Shown here: piece by piece, positions 7,613 through 15,896 of the stretch | Layout: every line of letters begins with the position of its first letter | Numbering within the stretch: position 1 is the stretch's first letter | NCBI RefSeq assembly: GCF_902497895.1 | Contig: NZ_CABVHQ010000042.1 | Coordinates: forward strand, 1-52,595 | Direction of reading: 5' to 3' | Source: Pseudomonas fluorescens | GTDB taxonomy: Bacteria > Pseudomonadota > Gammaproteobacteria > Pseudomonadales > Pseudomonadaceae | DNA length: 52,595 nucleotides | Made by a program: the position numbers and the translations under genes | The notes under the pieces: model-generated | Seen by the model: only the letters and a program-made list of their open reading frames with translations | Told to the model about the DNA's origin: nothing | The model's database searches: none

Positions 7613-9559
7613 ATGAGCGATAACAAGTCGAAAAACGATCATGAAGCCGTGAAAACAACGCAGGAGCCGGAATCGACCGGCCTCAGCCGTCGCGGTTTCC
7701 TCGGCACCACTGCCGCGGCCAGCGTCGCGCTGGCCGGTGCCTCGGCCCTTGGCAGCGTGGTATTCACCCGTGAAACCTGGGCGGCAGCGGCCAAGGACGC
7801 GCAATCGAAGATTCACGTGGGGCCGGGTGATCTGGACGATTACTATGGTTTCTGGAGTGGCGGTCACCAGGGTGAAGTACGGATCATGGGTATTCCATCG
7901 ATGCGCGAGCTGTTGCGCATTCCGGTGTTCAACATCGATTCCGCCACCGGTTGGGGCCTGACCAACGAAAGCAAGCGGATCATGGGCGACAGCGCCAAAT
8001 TCCAGAACGGCGACTGCCACCACCCGCATTTGTCCATGACCGACGGCAAGTACGACGGCAAATACCTGTTTATCAACGACAAGGCCAACAGCCGCATCGC
8101 GCGTATCCGCCTGGATATCATGAAGTGCGACAAGATGCTCACCGTGCCGAACGTGCAGGCCATACACGGTCTGCGCCTGCAGAAAATGCCGCACACCAAG
8201 TACGTGTTCGCCAATGCCGAATTCGTCATTCCCCACCCCAATGACGGCAGCACCTTCGACCTGCTGGACAAGAACAGCTACACCATGTTCAACGTCATCG
8301 ACGCCGAGAAAATGGAGGTGGCGTTCCAGGTCATGGTCGACGGCAACCTGGACAACACCGACGCCGACTACACCGGCAAGTATGCGGCTTCGACCTGCTA
8401 CAACTCGGAGAAGGCCTACGACCTGGGCGGCATGATGCGCAACGAGCGCGACTGGGTGGTGGTGTTCAACATTCCGCGCATCGAAGCAGCGATCAAGGCC
8501 GGCAAGTTCATCACCCTGGGCGACTCCAAGTCACCGGTGGTCGACGGTCGCAAGACCGAGGGCAAGGACAGCGAATTCACCCGTTATATCCCGGTGCCGA
8601 AGAACCCGCATGGCATCAATATGTCGCCCGACGGCAAGTACTTCATCGCCGCCGGCAAACTCTCGCCGACCTGCACCATCATCGCCACTGCCAAACTGGA
8701 CGATCTGTTCGACGACAAACTCAAGGACCCACGCGACGCGGTGGTCGGCGAGCCGGAACTGGGTCTCGGTCCGCTGCACACCACCTTTGACGGTCGCGGC
8801 AACGCCTACACCACGCTGTTTATCGACAGCCAGGTGGTGAAGTGGAACATGGACGAGGCCGTTCGCGCCTACACCGGCGAGAAGGTCAACTGCATCAAGC
8901 AGAAACTCGATGTGATGTACCAGCCGGGCCACAACCATGCTTCGCTGACCGAAACCAGCGAGGCCGACGGCCAATGGCTGGTGGTGCTCAGCAAGTTCTC
9001 CAAGGACCGTTTCCTGCCGACCGGCCCGCTGCACCCGGAAAACGATCAGTTGATCGATATCTCCGGTGACGAGATGAAACTGGTGCACGACGGCCCGGCG
9101 TTTGCCGAACCCCACGACTGCGTCATGGCCCGTCGCGACCAGATCAGGACCAAGAAGATCTGGGACCGTAACGACCCGTTTTTTGCCGAAACCGTGGCAA
9201 TCGCCGTGAAGGACGGAGTCAAGCTGGAGACCGACAACAAGGTCATCCGCGACGGCAAGAAAGTCCGGGTCTACATGACTTCGATGGCCCCGGCCTATGG
9301 CATGCCCGAGTTCACCGTCAATCAGGGCGATGAGGTCACCGTGACCATCACCAACATCGACCAGATTGAAGACGTGAGTCATGGTTTCGTCATGACCAAC
9401 CACGGCGTGAGCATGGAGATCAGCCCACAGCAGACTTCCTCGATCACCTTCGTCGCCGACCAGCCCGGCCTGCATTGGTACTACTGCAGCTGGTTCTGCC
9501 ATGCGCTGCACATGGAAATGGTCGGCCGTATGAAGGTCGAGCGGGTTGCAGTGGCGTAG
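7613..9559 (+). CDS. nosZ: Nitrous-oxide reductase NosZ
   Basis: 648 residues, ATG at 7613 with GGAG upstream. Periplasmic copper enzyme that reduces N2O to N2, the last step of denitrification. The N-terminus carries a twin-arginine signal (SRRGFLGTT, ~26-34) before a hydrophobic stretch, typical of clade I (Tat-exported) NosZ. The seven-bladed propeller has the CuZ ligand motif CHHPH (~135-139), and the C-terminal cupredoxin domain has the CuA motif with Cys625, Trp627, Cys629, His633 and Met636. Length is normal. Second gene of the operon; maturation relies on nosDFYL downstream. Confidence 0.98.
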   Translation: MSDNKSKNDHEAVKTTQEPESTGLSRRGFLGTTAAASVALAGASALGSVVFTRETWAAAAKDAQSKIHVGPGDLDDYYGFWSGGHQGEVRIMGIPSMRELLRIPVFNIDSATGWGLTNESKRIMGDSAKFQNGDCHHPHLSMTDGKYDGKYLFINDKANSRIARIRLDIMKCDKMLTVPNVQAIHGLRLQKMPHTKYVFANAEFVIPHPNDGSTFDLLDKNSYTMFNVIDAEKMEVAFQVMVDGNLDNTDADYTGKYAASTCYNSEKAYDLGGMMRNERDWVVVFNIPRIEAAIKAGKFITLGDSKSPVVDGRKTEGKDSEFTRYIPVPKNPHGINMSPDGKYFIAAGKLSPTCTIIATAKLDDLFDDKLKDPRDAVVGEPELGLGPLHTTFDGRGNAYTTLFIDSQVVKWNMDEAVRAYTGEKVNCIKQKLDVMYQPGHNHASLTETSEADGQWLVVLSKFSKDRFLPTGPLHPENDQLIDISGDEMKLVHDGPAFAEPHDCVMARRDQIRTKKIWDRNDPFFAETVAIAVKDGVKLETDNKVIRDGKKVRVYMTSMAPAYGMPEFTVNQGDEVTVTITNIDQIEDVSHGFVMTNHGVSMEISPQQTSSITFVADQPGLHWYYCSWFCHALHMEMVGRMKVERVAVA

Positions 9560-9589
9560 CGCCTCAGGGCCGCAAAAAAGGTAAACGCA

Positions 9590-10888
9590 GTGTTCAGAAA
9601 TCTGACAACCGATCCACGACACGGCATGGCACTTTTGCTGTTGGTATTTCTATCGGTTGTCGCCCAGGCCTCGCCACGACCCATCACCGAGCTGCCCTTG
9701 CAAGCCGCTGGCGAAAACCACTGGAAGCTGCCTGCCGGAGAATACCAAGGGCAGTTCACTGTAGATCAGCCGATCCAGATCGATTGCGAGAAAGGTGCGG
9801 TGATCAACGCCCAGGGGCAGGGCAATGCACTGTTCATCAGCGCGCCTGACGTGGGAATCGAGGGCTGCACGTTGCTCGATTGGGGGCGCGACATGACAGC
9901 CATGAACTCGGCGATTTTCATCGGGCCAGAGGCCCGTGGCGCAGTGATACGCAACAACCGCATGAAAGGTCCAGGCTTTGGCATCTGGGTGGATAGAACC
10001 CACGACGCCAGCTTGATTGACAACGATATCGAAGGCGATCCGAGCATTCGTTCCCAGGATCGCGGCAATGGCATTCACCTGTTTGCCGTACGGGGTGCGC
10101 GGGTGATCGGCAATCATGTCCGGCTGACCCGCGACGGGATCTATATCGACACCTCGAACGGCAATCTGCTGCAGGGCAATACCCTGGAGGATCTGCGCTA
10201 CGGCGTGCACTACATGTACGCCAACGACAACCAATTGCTCGGCAACACCACTCGCCGTACCCGCACCGGTTATGCCTTGATGCAAAGTCGCAAACTGACG
10301 GTGATCGGCAATCGTTCCGAGCAGGACGAGGGCTATGGCATTTTGATGAATTACATCACCTATTCCGAGCTGCGCGATAACTTCGTCAGCGACGTGCGCA
10401 GCGGTTCCCCCGACGGCGGCATGGTCAGCGGTGGCGAGGGCAAGGCGCTGTTCATCTACAACTCGTTGTTCAATGTCATCGAGCACAATCACTTCGAGCG
10501 CAGTGCCCTGGGCATTCATCTCACCGCCGGCTCCGAAGACAACCGCATCGCCGATAACGCGTTTGTCGACAATCAACAGCAGGTCAAGTACGTCGCCAGC
10601 CGCACCCAGGAGTGGTCGGTCGACGGCCACGGCAATTACTGGAGCGACTACCTGGGCTGGGATCGCAATAACGACGCGGTGGGCGACGTAATCTATGAAC
10701 CCAACGACAACGTTGACCGGCTGTTATGGCTGTACCCACAGGTGCGTCTGTTAATGAACAGCCCGAGCATCCAGTTACTGCGTTGGGTGCAGCACAGCTT
10801 CCCGGTGACCAAGTCGCCGGGGGTCAAGGACAGTTACCCGCTGATGAACCTGCCGACCATGCCTCAAATACAGCAGCCTATTTTATGA
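9590..10888 (+). CDS. nosD: NosD, periplasmic copper-centre maturation protein
   Basis: 432 residues from GTG at 9590 preceded by AAGGTAA. NosD is a periplasmic right-handed beta-helix protein that works with the NosFY ABC transporter in assembling the CuZ centre of NosZ. The signal peptide (MALLLLVFLSVVAQA, ~13-27) is followed by repeated beta-helix turns with N/D-rich spacing such as IRNNRMKG, LIDNDIEG and LQGNTLED, and the conserved GNYWSDYLGWDRN segment near residue 345. Its stop overlaps the nosF start (ATGA), pointing to translational coupling. Confidence 0.96.
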   Translation: MFRNLTTDPRHGMALLLLVFLSVVAQASPRPITELPLQAAGENHWKLPAGEYQGQFTVDQPIQIDCEKGAVINAQGQGNALFISAPDVGIEGCTLLDWGRDMTAMNSAIFIGPEARGAVIRNNRMKGPGFGIWVDRTHDASLIDNDIEGDPSIRSQDRGNGIHLFAVRGARVIGNHVRLTRDGIYIDTSNGNLLQGNTLEDLRYGVHYMYANDNQLLGNTTRRTRTGYALMQSRKLTVIGNRSEQDEGYGILMNYITYSELRDNFVSDVRSGSPDGGMVSGGEGKALFIYNSLFNVIEHNHFERSALGIHLTAGSEDNRIADNAFVDNQQQVKYVASRTQEWSVDGHGNYWSDYLGWDRNNDAVGDVIYEPNDNVDRLLWLYPQVRLLMNSPSIQLLRWVQHSFPVTKSPGVKDSYPLMNLPTMPQIQQPIL

Positions 10889-11808
10889 ACGCAGTCGAGA
10901 TCCAAGGCGTAAGCCAGCGTTACGGCAGCATGACCGTGTTGCACGATCTGACCCTGAGTCTGGGAGAAGGCGAGGTGCTGGGCTTGTTTGGCCACAATGG
11001 CGCGGGCAAGACCACTGTCATGAAATTGATCCTCGGCCTGCTCAAGGCCAGCGCCGGTCAGGTGCGCGTGCTCGGTTGCCCGCCGGCACACACCGAAGTG
11101 CGTCGCCAGATTGGCTACCTGCCGGAAAACGTGACCTTCTACCCGCAACTCAGCGGCCGCGAAACCCTGCGCTATTTCGCTCGCCTCAAGGGCGCCGCGC
11201 TGTCGCAGGTGGGTGAGTTGCTGGAACAGGTCGGCCTTGCCGGAGCCGCGGACCGTCGGGTGAAAACCTACTCCAAGGGCATGCGTCAGCGTCTGGGCCT
11301 GGCCCAGGCGGTGCTCGGCGAGCCGCGTCTGCTGTTGCTCGACGAGCCCACGGTCGGTCTCGATCCGATCGCCACCCACGAGCTTTACCTGTTGATCGAC
11401 CGTCTGCGCCAGCAGGGCACCAGCATCATTCTTTGTTCCCATGTGCTGGCGGGGGTCGAAGCGCATATCAACCGCGCGGCGATTCTGGCCAATGGCTGCT
11501 TGCGGGCGATTGGCAGTCTGGCCAGCCTGCGTGAAGAAGCCGACCTGCCGGCGCGTATCCGCGCCAGCGGACTGCAGGGGCGCGAGCAGTGGCTGCAACG
11601 CTGGAATGCCGCCGGTCATAGCGCCAAGGCCATGGGCGGCGCCGGGGTCGAGGTGATGGCGGTCAACGGCCACAAAGTCGATCTGCTCAGCCAGTTGTTC
11701 CGCGAGGACCAACCGCAGGATATCGAGATACTGCAACCCTCCCTCGAGGACCTTTACGGCTACTACATGAGTCGTGCCACCGTCGACACAGAAGGCGCTC
11801 ATCCATGA
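10885..11808 (+). CDS. nosF: NosF, ABC transporter ATPase
   Basis: 307 residues from ATG at 10885, overlapping nosD by four bases. Cytoplasmic ATPase of the NosDFY complex, which powers delivery needed for CuZ (probably a sulfur species). Walker A GHNGAGKTT (36-44), Q-loop region around IGYLPEN, signature YSKGMRQRL (~129-137), Walker B LLLLDEPT (~149-156) and the switch histidine in LCSHVL are all intact. The C-terminal ~80 residues form the extension usual in NosF-type ATPases. The longer upstream frame inside nosD is rejected. Confidence 0.97.
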   Translation: MNAVEIQGVSQRYGSMTVLHDLTLSLGEGEVLGLFGHNGAGKTTVMKLILGLLKASAGQVRVLGCPPAHTEVRRQIGYLPENVTFYPQLSGRETLRYFARLKGAALSQVGELLEQVGLAGAADRRVKTYSKGMRQRLGLAQAVLGEPRLLLLDEPTVGLDPIATHELYLLIDRLRQQGTSIILCSHVLAGVEAHINRAAILANGCLRAIGSLASLREEADLPARIRASGLQGREQWLQRWNAAGHSAKAMGGAGVEVMAVNGHKVDLLSQLFREDQPQDIEILQPSLEDLYGYYMSRATVDTEGAHP

Positions 11809-12635
11809 AGCAGATCTGGAGCATCGCCAGCAAGGAGTTCAGCGACGGGATGCGCAACCGCTGGCTGCTGGCGATCAGTCTACTGTTCGCCATTCTGGCG
11901 GTGGGTATCGCCTGGCTGGGCGCGGCCGCGTCCGGGCAAGTGGGCTTCACCTCCATTCCGGCAACCATCGCCAGCCTGGCCAGCCTGGCGACCTTCCTGA
12001 TGCCGCTGATCGCTCTGCTGTTGGCTTACGATGCCATCGTCGGCGAGGACGAGGGTGGCACGCTGATGCTGTTACTGACCTATCCCTTGGGGCGCGGGCA
12101 AATCCTGCTGGGCAAGTTTGTCGGTCACGGGTTGATCCTGGCCCTGGCCACGCTGATCGGCTTCGGCTGTGCCGCGCTGGCCATTGCCTTGCTGGTCGAC
12201 GATGTCGAGTTGAGTCTGCTGCTCTGGGCGTTCGGCCGCTTCATGGTCTCCTCCACACTGCTGGGCTGGGTGTTCCTGGCGCTGGCTTATGTGCTGAGCA
12301 GCAAGGCCAGCGAAAAATCCAGCGCAGCCGGGATGGCGCTGGGCGTGTGGTTCCTCTTCGTATTGGTGTTCGACCTGGCGCTGCTGGCATTGCTCGTCCT
12401 CAGCAAAGGCCGGTTCAACCCGGACCTGTTGCCCTGGTTACTGCTGCTCAACCCGACTGACGTCTATCGCTTGATCAACCTCTCCGGTTTCGAGGGCAGC
12501 GGCAATGCCGTCGGCCTTATGGCGTTGAGCAGCGATCTGCCGGTGCCGGGTTCAATGTTGTGGGGCTGCCTGCTGCTGTGGGTCGGGGCTTTGCTGCTGT
12601 TGGCTTACTGGATGTTTCGCCGTCGGCTGACCTGA
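11805..12635 (+). CDS. nosY: NosY, ABC transporter permease
   Basis: 276 residues, overlapping nosF by four bases (ATGA). Inner-membrane permease partner of NosF. About six hydrophobic helices are visible: ~19-40, ~55-75, ~105-130, ~140-165, ~175-200 and ~248-270, the first preceded by IASKEFSDGMRNRWLL, which is typical of ABC-2 type permeases. The periplasmic loops would contact NosD. Length matches the family. Confidence 0.96.
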   Translation: MKQIWSIASKEFSDGMRNRWLLAISLLFAILAVGIAWLGAAASGQVGFTSIPATIASLASLATFLMPLIALLLAYDAIVGEDEGGTLMLLLTYPLGRGQILLGKFVGHGLILALATLIGFGCAALAIALLVDDVELSLLLWAFGRFMVSSTLLGWVFLALAYVLSSKASEKSSAAGMALGVWFLFVLVFDLALLALLVLSKGRFNPDLLPWLLLLNPTDVYRLINLSGFEGSGNAVGLMALSSDLPVPGSMLWGCLLLWVGALLLLAYWMFRRRLT

Positions 12636-12659
12636 TTTTCCAAGCTTTGGGAGATTCAA

Positions 12660-13172
12660 ATGAACACTCTGTACCTGACCGGGGCGCGAGCCCTGATGGT
12701 CATCATCACCTGCCTGGGGTTGGCGGCCTGTAACGAGCCCGCAGAGGTCAAGCAGGCGCTGCAGCCAGTGGCTTTTCATCAGGCGGACGAGTGCCATGTC
12801 TGCGGCATGGTCATCGCCGATTTTCCAGGCCCCAAAGGCCAGGTGGTGGAAAAAGGCGGAGTCAAGAAGTTCTGCTCTACCGCAGAAATGCTCGGCTGGT
12901 GGCTGCAACCGGAGAACCATCTCACTGAGGCCAAGTTGTATGTGCACGACATGGGTAAAAGCGTCTGGGAAAAACCCGACGACCATTATCTGATCGATGC
13001 AACCAAAGCCTGGTACGTGGTCGGGACCAAACTCAAAGGTTCGATGGGTGTGGTTCTTGCGTCATTTTCCGAGGAGGCGGCCGCGGGAAAACTGGCCAGC
13101 GAGCAGGGCGGCAGGGTACTGCGCTTTGAGGAGATCGACCTGGCACTCTTGCAGCAAGCTCCCGCGATGTAG
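12660..13172 (+). CDS. nosL: NosL, copper-chaperone lipoprotein
   Basis: 170 residues, ATG at 12660 with GGGAGA upstream. NosL is an outer-membrane-anchored periplasmic lipoprotein that binds Cu(I) and delivers it to NosZ through NosDFY. The lipobox LAAC gives Cys24 after a hydrophobic segment. The metal motif CHVCGM (45-50) and the FCSTAEM segment (~76-82) are present, as is the conserved YLIDATKAWYVVG stretch. Last gene of nosRZDFYL; no nosX or tatE follows. Confidence 0.96.
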   Translation: MNTLYLTGARALMVIITCLGLAACNEPAEVKQALQPVAFHQADECHVCGMVIADFPGPKGQVVEKGGVKKFCSTAEMLGWWLQPENHLTEAKLYVHDMGKSVWEKPDDHYLIDATKAWYVVGTKLKGSMGVVLASFSEEAAAGKLASEQGGRVLRFEEIDLALLQQAPAM

Positions 13173-13240
13173 CAGGCCAGCATTGCAGCTTGAAATTTCC
13201 CGGGTTGGGTAGGGGGGCAAGACACAATGCCCGCGATGGC

Positions 13241-13370
13241 GTAGCAGCTGCCGAAGGCTGCGTTCGGCTGCGCAGCAGACGCAAAACCTGCCACCGCGGT
13301 GGGGCAGGTGCAACGCGGCGACCGGATTACGACTGCTTCGCAGCCGAACGCAGGCTCCGCCAGCTGCTAC
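13241..13370. repeat. Inverted-repeat element between nosL and cytochrome c551
   Basis: GTAGCAGCTG (13241-13250) and GCGTTCGGCTGCG (13260-13272) recur as reverse complements at 13361-13370 and 13339-13351, with unlike bases between the blocks in each arm, and a central palindrome around CCTGCCACCGCGGTGGGGCAGG. This is a REPIN-like composite palindrome of a second type. It sits between the convergent nosL and c551 genes, where it could also act as a two-way transcription stop. Confidence 0.75.
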
Positions 13371-13375
13371 GAGTC

Positions 13376-13690
13376 TTATTTCAGCGTTAGAATCCAGTCA
13401 GCCAGAATCTTGGCTTCTTCGTCGGTCACTTGGTTGGCCGGCATTGCTATCGCACCCCATTTGCCGGTGCTGCCTTCTTTGATGCTCTTGACCAGGGTGG
13501 CAGACGCGTCGGCCTTGCCAGCGTATTTGGCCGCTACTTCCTTGTACCCCGGACCGACCAGTTTGGCGTCGATGGTATGGCAGGCAACGCAGGTTTTGCT
13601 CTTGAAGAGCGCCTCGCCGTCAACGGCCAGAGCTGATTGCAGGGTCAGTGCTGCACCCAGGGCCAACAGTGGAACAAGAATTCTTTTCAT
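13376..13690 (-). CDS. nirM: Cytochrome c551 (NirM/c8 type)
   Basis: 104 residues. Small periplasmic monohaem cytochrome of the Pseudomonas c551 family, which donates electrons to nitrite and nitrous-oxide reductases. Signal peptide ~1-22 (cut after ALA), haem motif CVACH (34-38), the VGPGYKEVAAKYAG helix, and axial Met83 in WGAIAMPAN; the C-terminal helix ADWILTLK closes the fold. The mature part (~82 residues) is the expected size and closely resembles P. aeruginosa c551 in motif order. Convergent with nosL; no nirS lies in the window, so NosZ is the nearest acceptor. The symbol follows the family and is not proof of a nir locus. Confidence 0.9.
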   Translation of the reverse strand: MKRILVPLLALGAALTLQSALAVDGEALFKSKTCVACHTIDAKLVGPGYKEVAAKYAGKADASATLVKSIKEGSTGKWGAIAMPANQVTDEEAKILADWILTLK

Positions 13691-14378
13691 TATTGATTCC
13701 TCAGACTACGAAGCGGATTCGAAATGACCCACTTCCGGTTTATCCAACAGGCATCGTGTTGAATATTATTAGGGTTGAATTTACCGGTCAAGCAAACTCA
13801 TTTCTACAGGTGCTGATTATTGTTGGTGGACAATCAGTTTATGATAAAAACCGACTTTGCACCTTTATTAGATTTGCGATTTTCAGCAATCGTTCAATTT
13901 TCTCAGTCTGAATTGTTCGGCGCGCGGCTAATTGTCGCGGCGGGTAAGTTAATGGCTATTTGCTGATTGGTTCGTATTCAGCAGTTCCGAAATTGAAGTG
14001 CGGGTGGGTTGTCCGCTTATCTTGCTGGAGTACTCGCCTGCTTAGTCGGTTGCATGGTGCAAGTTATTGAATATATTGAATATATTGAATTTAAAGTTAA
14101 AAGTGCGAAAAGAAGGTGCTCGGCGAGCTGCCGGGCAAGTTAGCGTCAACCCAACAGTCGATGGTCGTTTTTTTGACGTGTTGGTGCAGTGGGGAGAATG
14201 GCTTCGGTCGTGGGATTTAAAAAACACTGTTCGAAAAAATAAAACTTCCTGGAAGTAAGGCGTTACTGGAGAAGTTTGCTGAAGTGGTTGTTTTTTATTT
14301 GGAAAGAATCCAGAAAGTCAACGTGATTTTTTTAAAATCTGGTAGTGGCCAAGCTGCGATTTCTGGTCGAACGATAGA
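13691..14378. other. Intergenic region, AT-rich, with a short tandem repeat
   Basis: The 688 bases upstream of the c551 gene hold no supported ORF. A 63-codon open frame at 14067-14258 lacks an SD and has a composition unlike the neighbours. Three near-perfect copies of the 9-mer ATATTGAAT lie at about 14067-14092. A GTCAA half-site at 13786-13790 has no partner that would make a full ANR/DNR box. Confidence 0.4.
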
Positions 14379-14750
14379 CTAGTAGCCTCCGCCACCCATT
14401 CCGCCCATTCCGCCCGTATGGCTGCGTGGATGTCTGGCTTTTTGCTGGACTCGACTCCATTCCGCGCAGCTCATGAAGCTCGTATGGTCCACTTTGCCAG
14501 ATCCATCAAAGCTGACATTAAAGGGCTGCTTATGGCCGGCTCGAGTAAACATATAGTCAAAGCAGGTGCCGGGCTCCGCTGTGCGGTCAGTGACCGATAA
14601 CGGCTTTCCGCCGATAGCCTGAACCTGATCCTGGCTCATGCCCGTCTCGACCTTGGCGACCAGCGGCTGGTCACGATAGACGTGTGAGTCAGTGGTGCAA
14701 CTGCCCAGCACCGACAGCACGGCGACCAGCGCGCATACAGATTTGTTCAT
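14379..14750 (-). CDS. osmE: OsmE-like SmpA/BamE-domain lipoprotein
   Basis: 123 residues from ATG at 14750 (MNKSVCALV), with GGAG upstream; the longer frame adds a non-conserved stretch. Lipobox VLGSC places the lipidated Cys at residue 19. The mature protein has the SmpA/OmlA fold signals: VETGMSQDQVQAIGGKP, then GTCFDYMF, and a conserved SCAEW near the end, as in E. coli OsmE, an osmotically induced outer-membrane lipoprotein. Oddity: a glycine/methionine tail GGMGGMGGGGY that typical OsmE lacks. The gene name rests on motif resemblance. Confidence 0.75.
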   Translation of the reverse strand: MNKSVCALVAVLSVLGSCTTDSHVYRDQPLVAKVETGMSQDQVQAIGGKPLSVTDRTAEPGTCFDYMFTRAGHKQPFNVSFDGSGKVDHTSFMSCAEWSRVQQKARHPRSHTGGMGGMGGGGY

Positions 14751-15028
14751 GGCGAGGCTCCCGGTAGCGAGTGTCGTGAAGAGGCTCTTGGGTGCATCCA
14801 TTGAATTAAAGTCGAGTTCTGCGGGGCGCGCCAAATATCCTCGGAGCCGAGGTTGGAGGTGTTGGAACGTTTGGGGATGGGCGCTGCTGGCCGAGCGCCG
14901 GCAGCGAATCGGTTATCAGCGTCTGCCAACAAAGTAACCGCAACTCGATGCGGTAGAAACCCTGGTTGAGAAAACTGTTTGTCGCCAACAATTGGCTACG
15001 CTTAACGTTCCACAGAGAGGTATGCGTC

Positions 15029-15256
15029 ATGAGCGAAGATCGAGTTGTTGCGCTTGAGATAGCGTTGAAAACGGTGATGGCGATCGCCAGAAATCATGGA
15101 CTTGATATTGATCAACTATGCAGACAATCAATTGGCGCGATAATCGGTGACTCCGCAATGACCTGGGTAAAGGCCGATCACGCTCAGGATGCCATCGCCG
15201 AGATTGAAATGGCCCAGGCAGACATTGCGCGCCTGCCGCTGTCTTCGACGCATTAG
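15029..15256 (+). CDS. Small hypothetical protein
   Basis: 75 residues from ATG at 15029 with GAGAGG upstream; the upstream in-frame ATG at 14966 lacks an SD. All-helical and soluble: VVALEIALKTVMAIARNHGLD at the start, then DQLCRQSIGAII and a final EIEMAQADIARL helix. No motif I can name. Followed by a hairpin (15304-15336). Confidence 0.6.
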   Translation: MSEDRVVALEIALKTVMAIARNHGLDIDQLCRQSIGAIIGDSAMTWVKADHAQDAIAEIEMAQADIARLPLSSTH

Positions 15257-15303
15257 CTGAGGGTTCTGCTGAGGCTTGACCAGATCGAGAAGGTAAATAA
15301 TCA

Positions 15304-15336
15304 GGGCTTTAACGTTAAAGGCCCACATTGAGGGCC
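15304..15336. terminator. Palindrome/hairpin after the 15029 gene
   Basis: GGGCTTTAACGTTAAAGGCCC (15304-15324) is a near-perfect palindrome, and its last five bases GGCCC can also pair with GGGCC at 15332-15336. There is no T-run, so it is either a weak bidirectional terminator between convergent genes or a protein-binding palindrome. Confidence 0.35.
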
Positions 15337-15350
15337 CTGGTTATTTGGGG

Positions 15351-15698
15351 TTAAAAAGGGAGCTGCAGGGGGGAGGCCATGGCGTTCAGATGGCTCAGGA
15401 AGAGAAACCCGGAAACCAGTACCGCATTGATCGACCAGGCCACCGTGAGGAAACGAGCGATCTGACCGTAGATGGGGTCACGGACATTATCCGAATTGCG
15501 CCATACAGCATTGAGCATGCAAACGCTGTAGGCCACAAATCCCAGCAGCATCAGGCCGAACAGAGAGGGGGCAACTTTGTTGAAGGCAATCAGGATCAGG
15601 CCAAACAGTACATTGCTGAACACTACGCCGTAGAGCCAGAACACCACCCACAGCGCAGTGCTGCCCTGCGAATTTAACCACCGCTGTAATTTGCTCAT
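15351..15698 (-). CDS. Small inner-membrane protein, unknown
   Basis: 115 residues from ATG at 15698, five bases after GGGAG. Three hydrophobic helices: ~15-40 (WVVFWLYGVVFSNVLFGLIL), ~45-65 and ~85-105. The short polar loop WRNSDNVRDPIYGQ lies between the second and third. No cysteine or histidine motifs. It resembles small pseudomonad membrane proteins of unknown role. Divergent from the P450 gene, separated by 198 bases. Confidence 0.7.
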   Translation of the reverse strand: MSKLQRWLNSQGSTALWVVFWLYGVVFSNVLFGLILIAFNKVAPSLFGLMLLGFVAYSVCMLNAVWRNSDNVRDPIYGQIARFLTVAWSINAVLVSGFLFLSHLNAMASPLQLPF

Positions 15699-15896
15699 CA
15701 CGTCTCCCTGGCCCGCTAGTGGCCCGATTATCCCTATTAGCCCGTACAGACTTCACCCGGGTGATGCCGACGTAATGGACGTCATGCACGGTTTCAGTCT
15801 AGCGGGCTTTTCCGACATGCCCCTGAGAGTACGGGCAGGTCGACAAACCTCGCTAACTTGTTTGCGGATTCAGCGGACGGGTTTATGGAGTAAACG

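Noticed and set aside
13776..13790. TTGAATTTACCGGTCAA upstream of the c551 gene as an ANR/DNR site
   Set aside because: The half-sites are nine bases apart instead of six, so the spacing is wrong.
14067..14258. 63-residue ORF upstream of osmE-like gene
   Set aside because: Lies in AT-rich DNA with a tandem repeat, no SD, no protein-like pattern.
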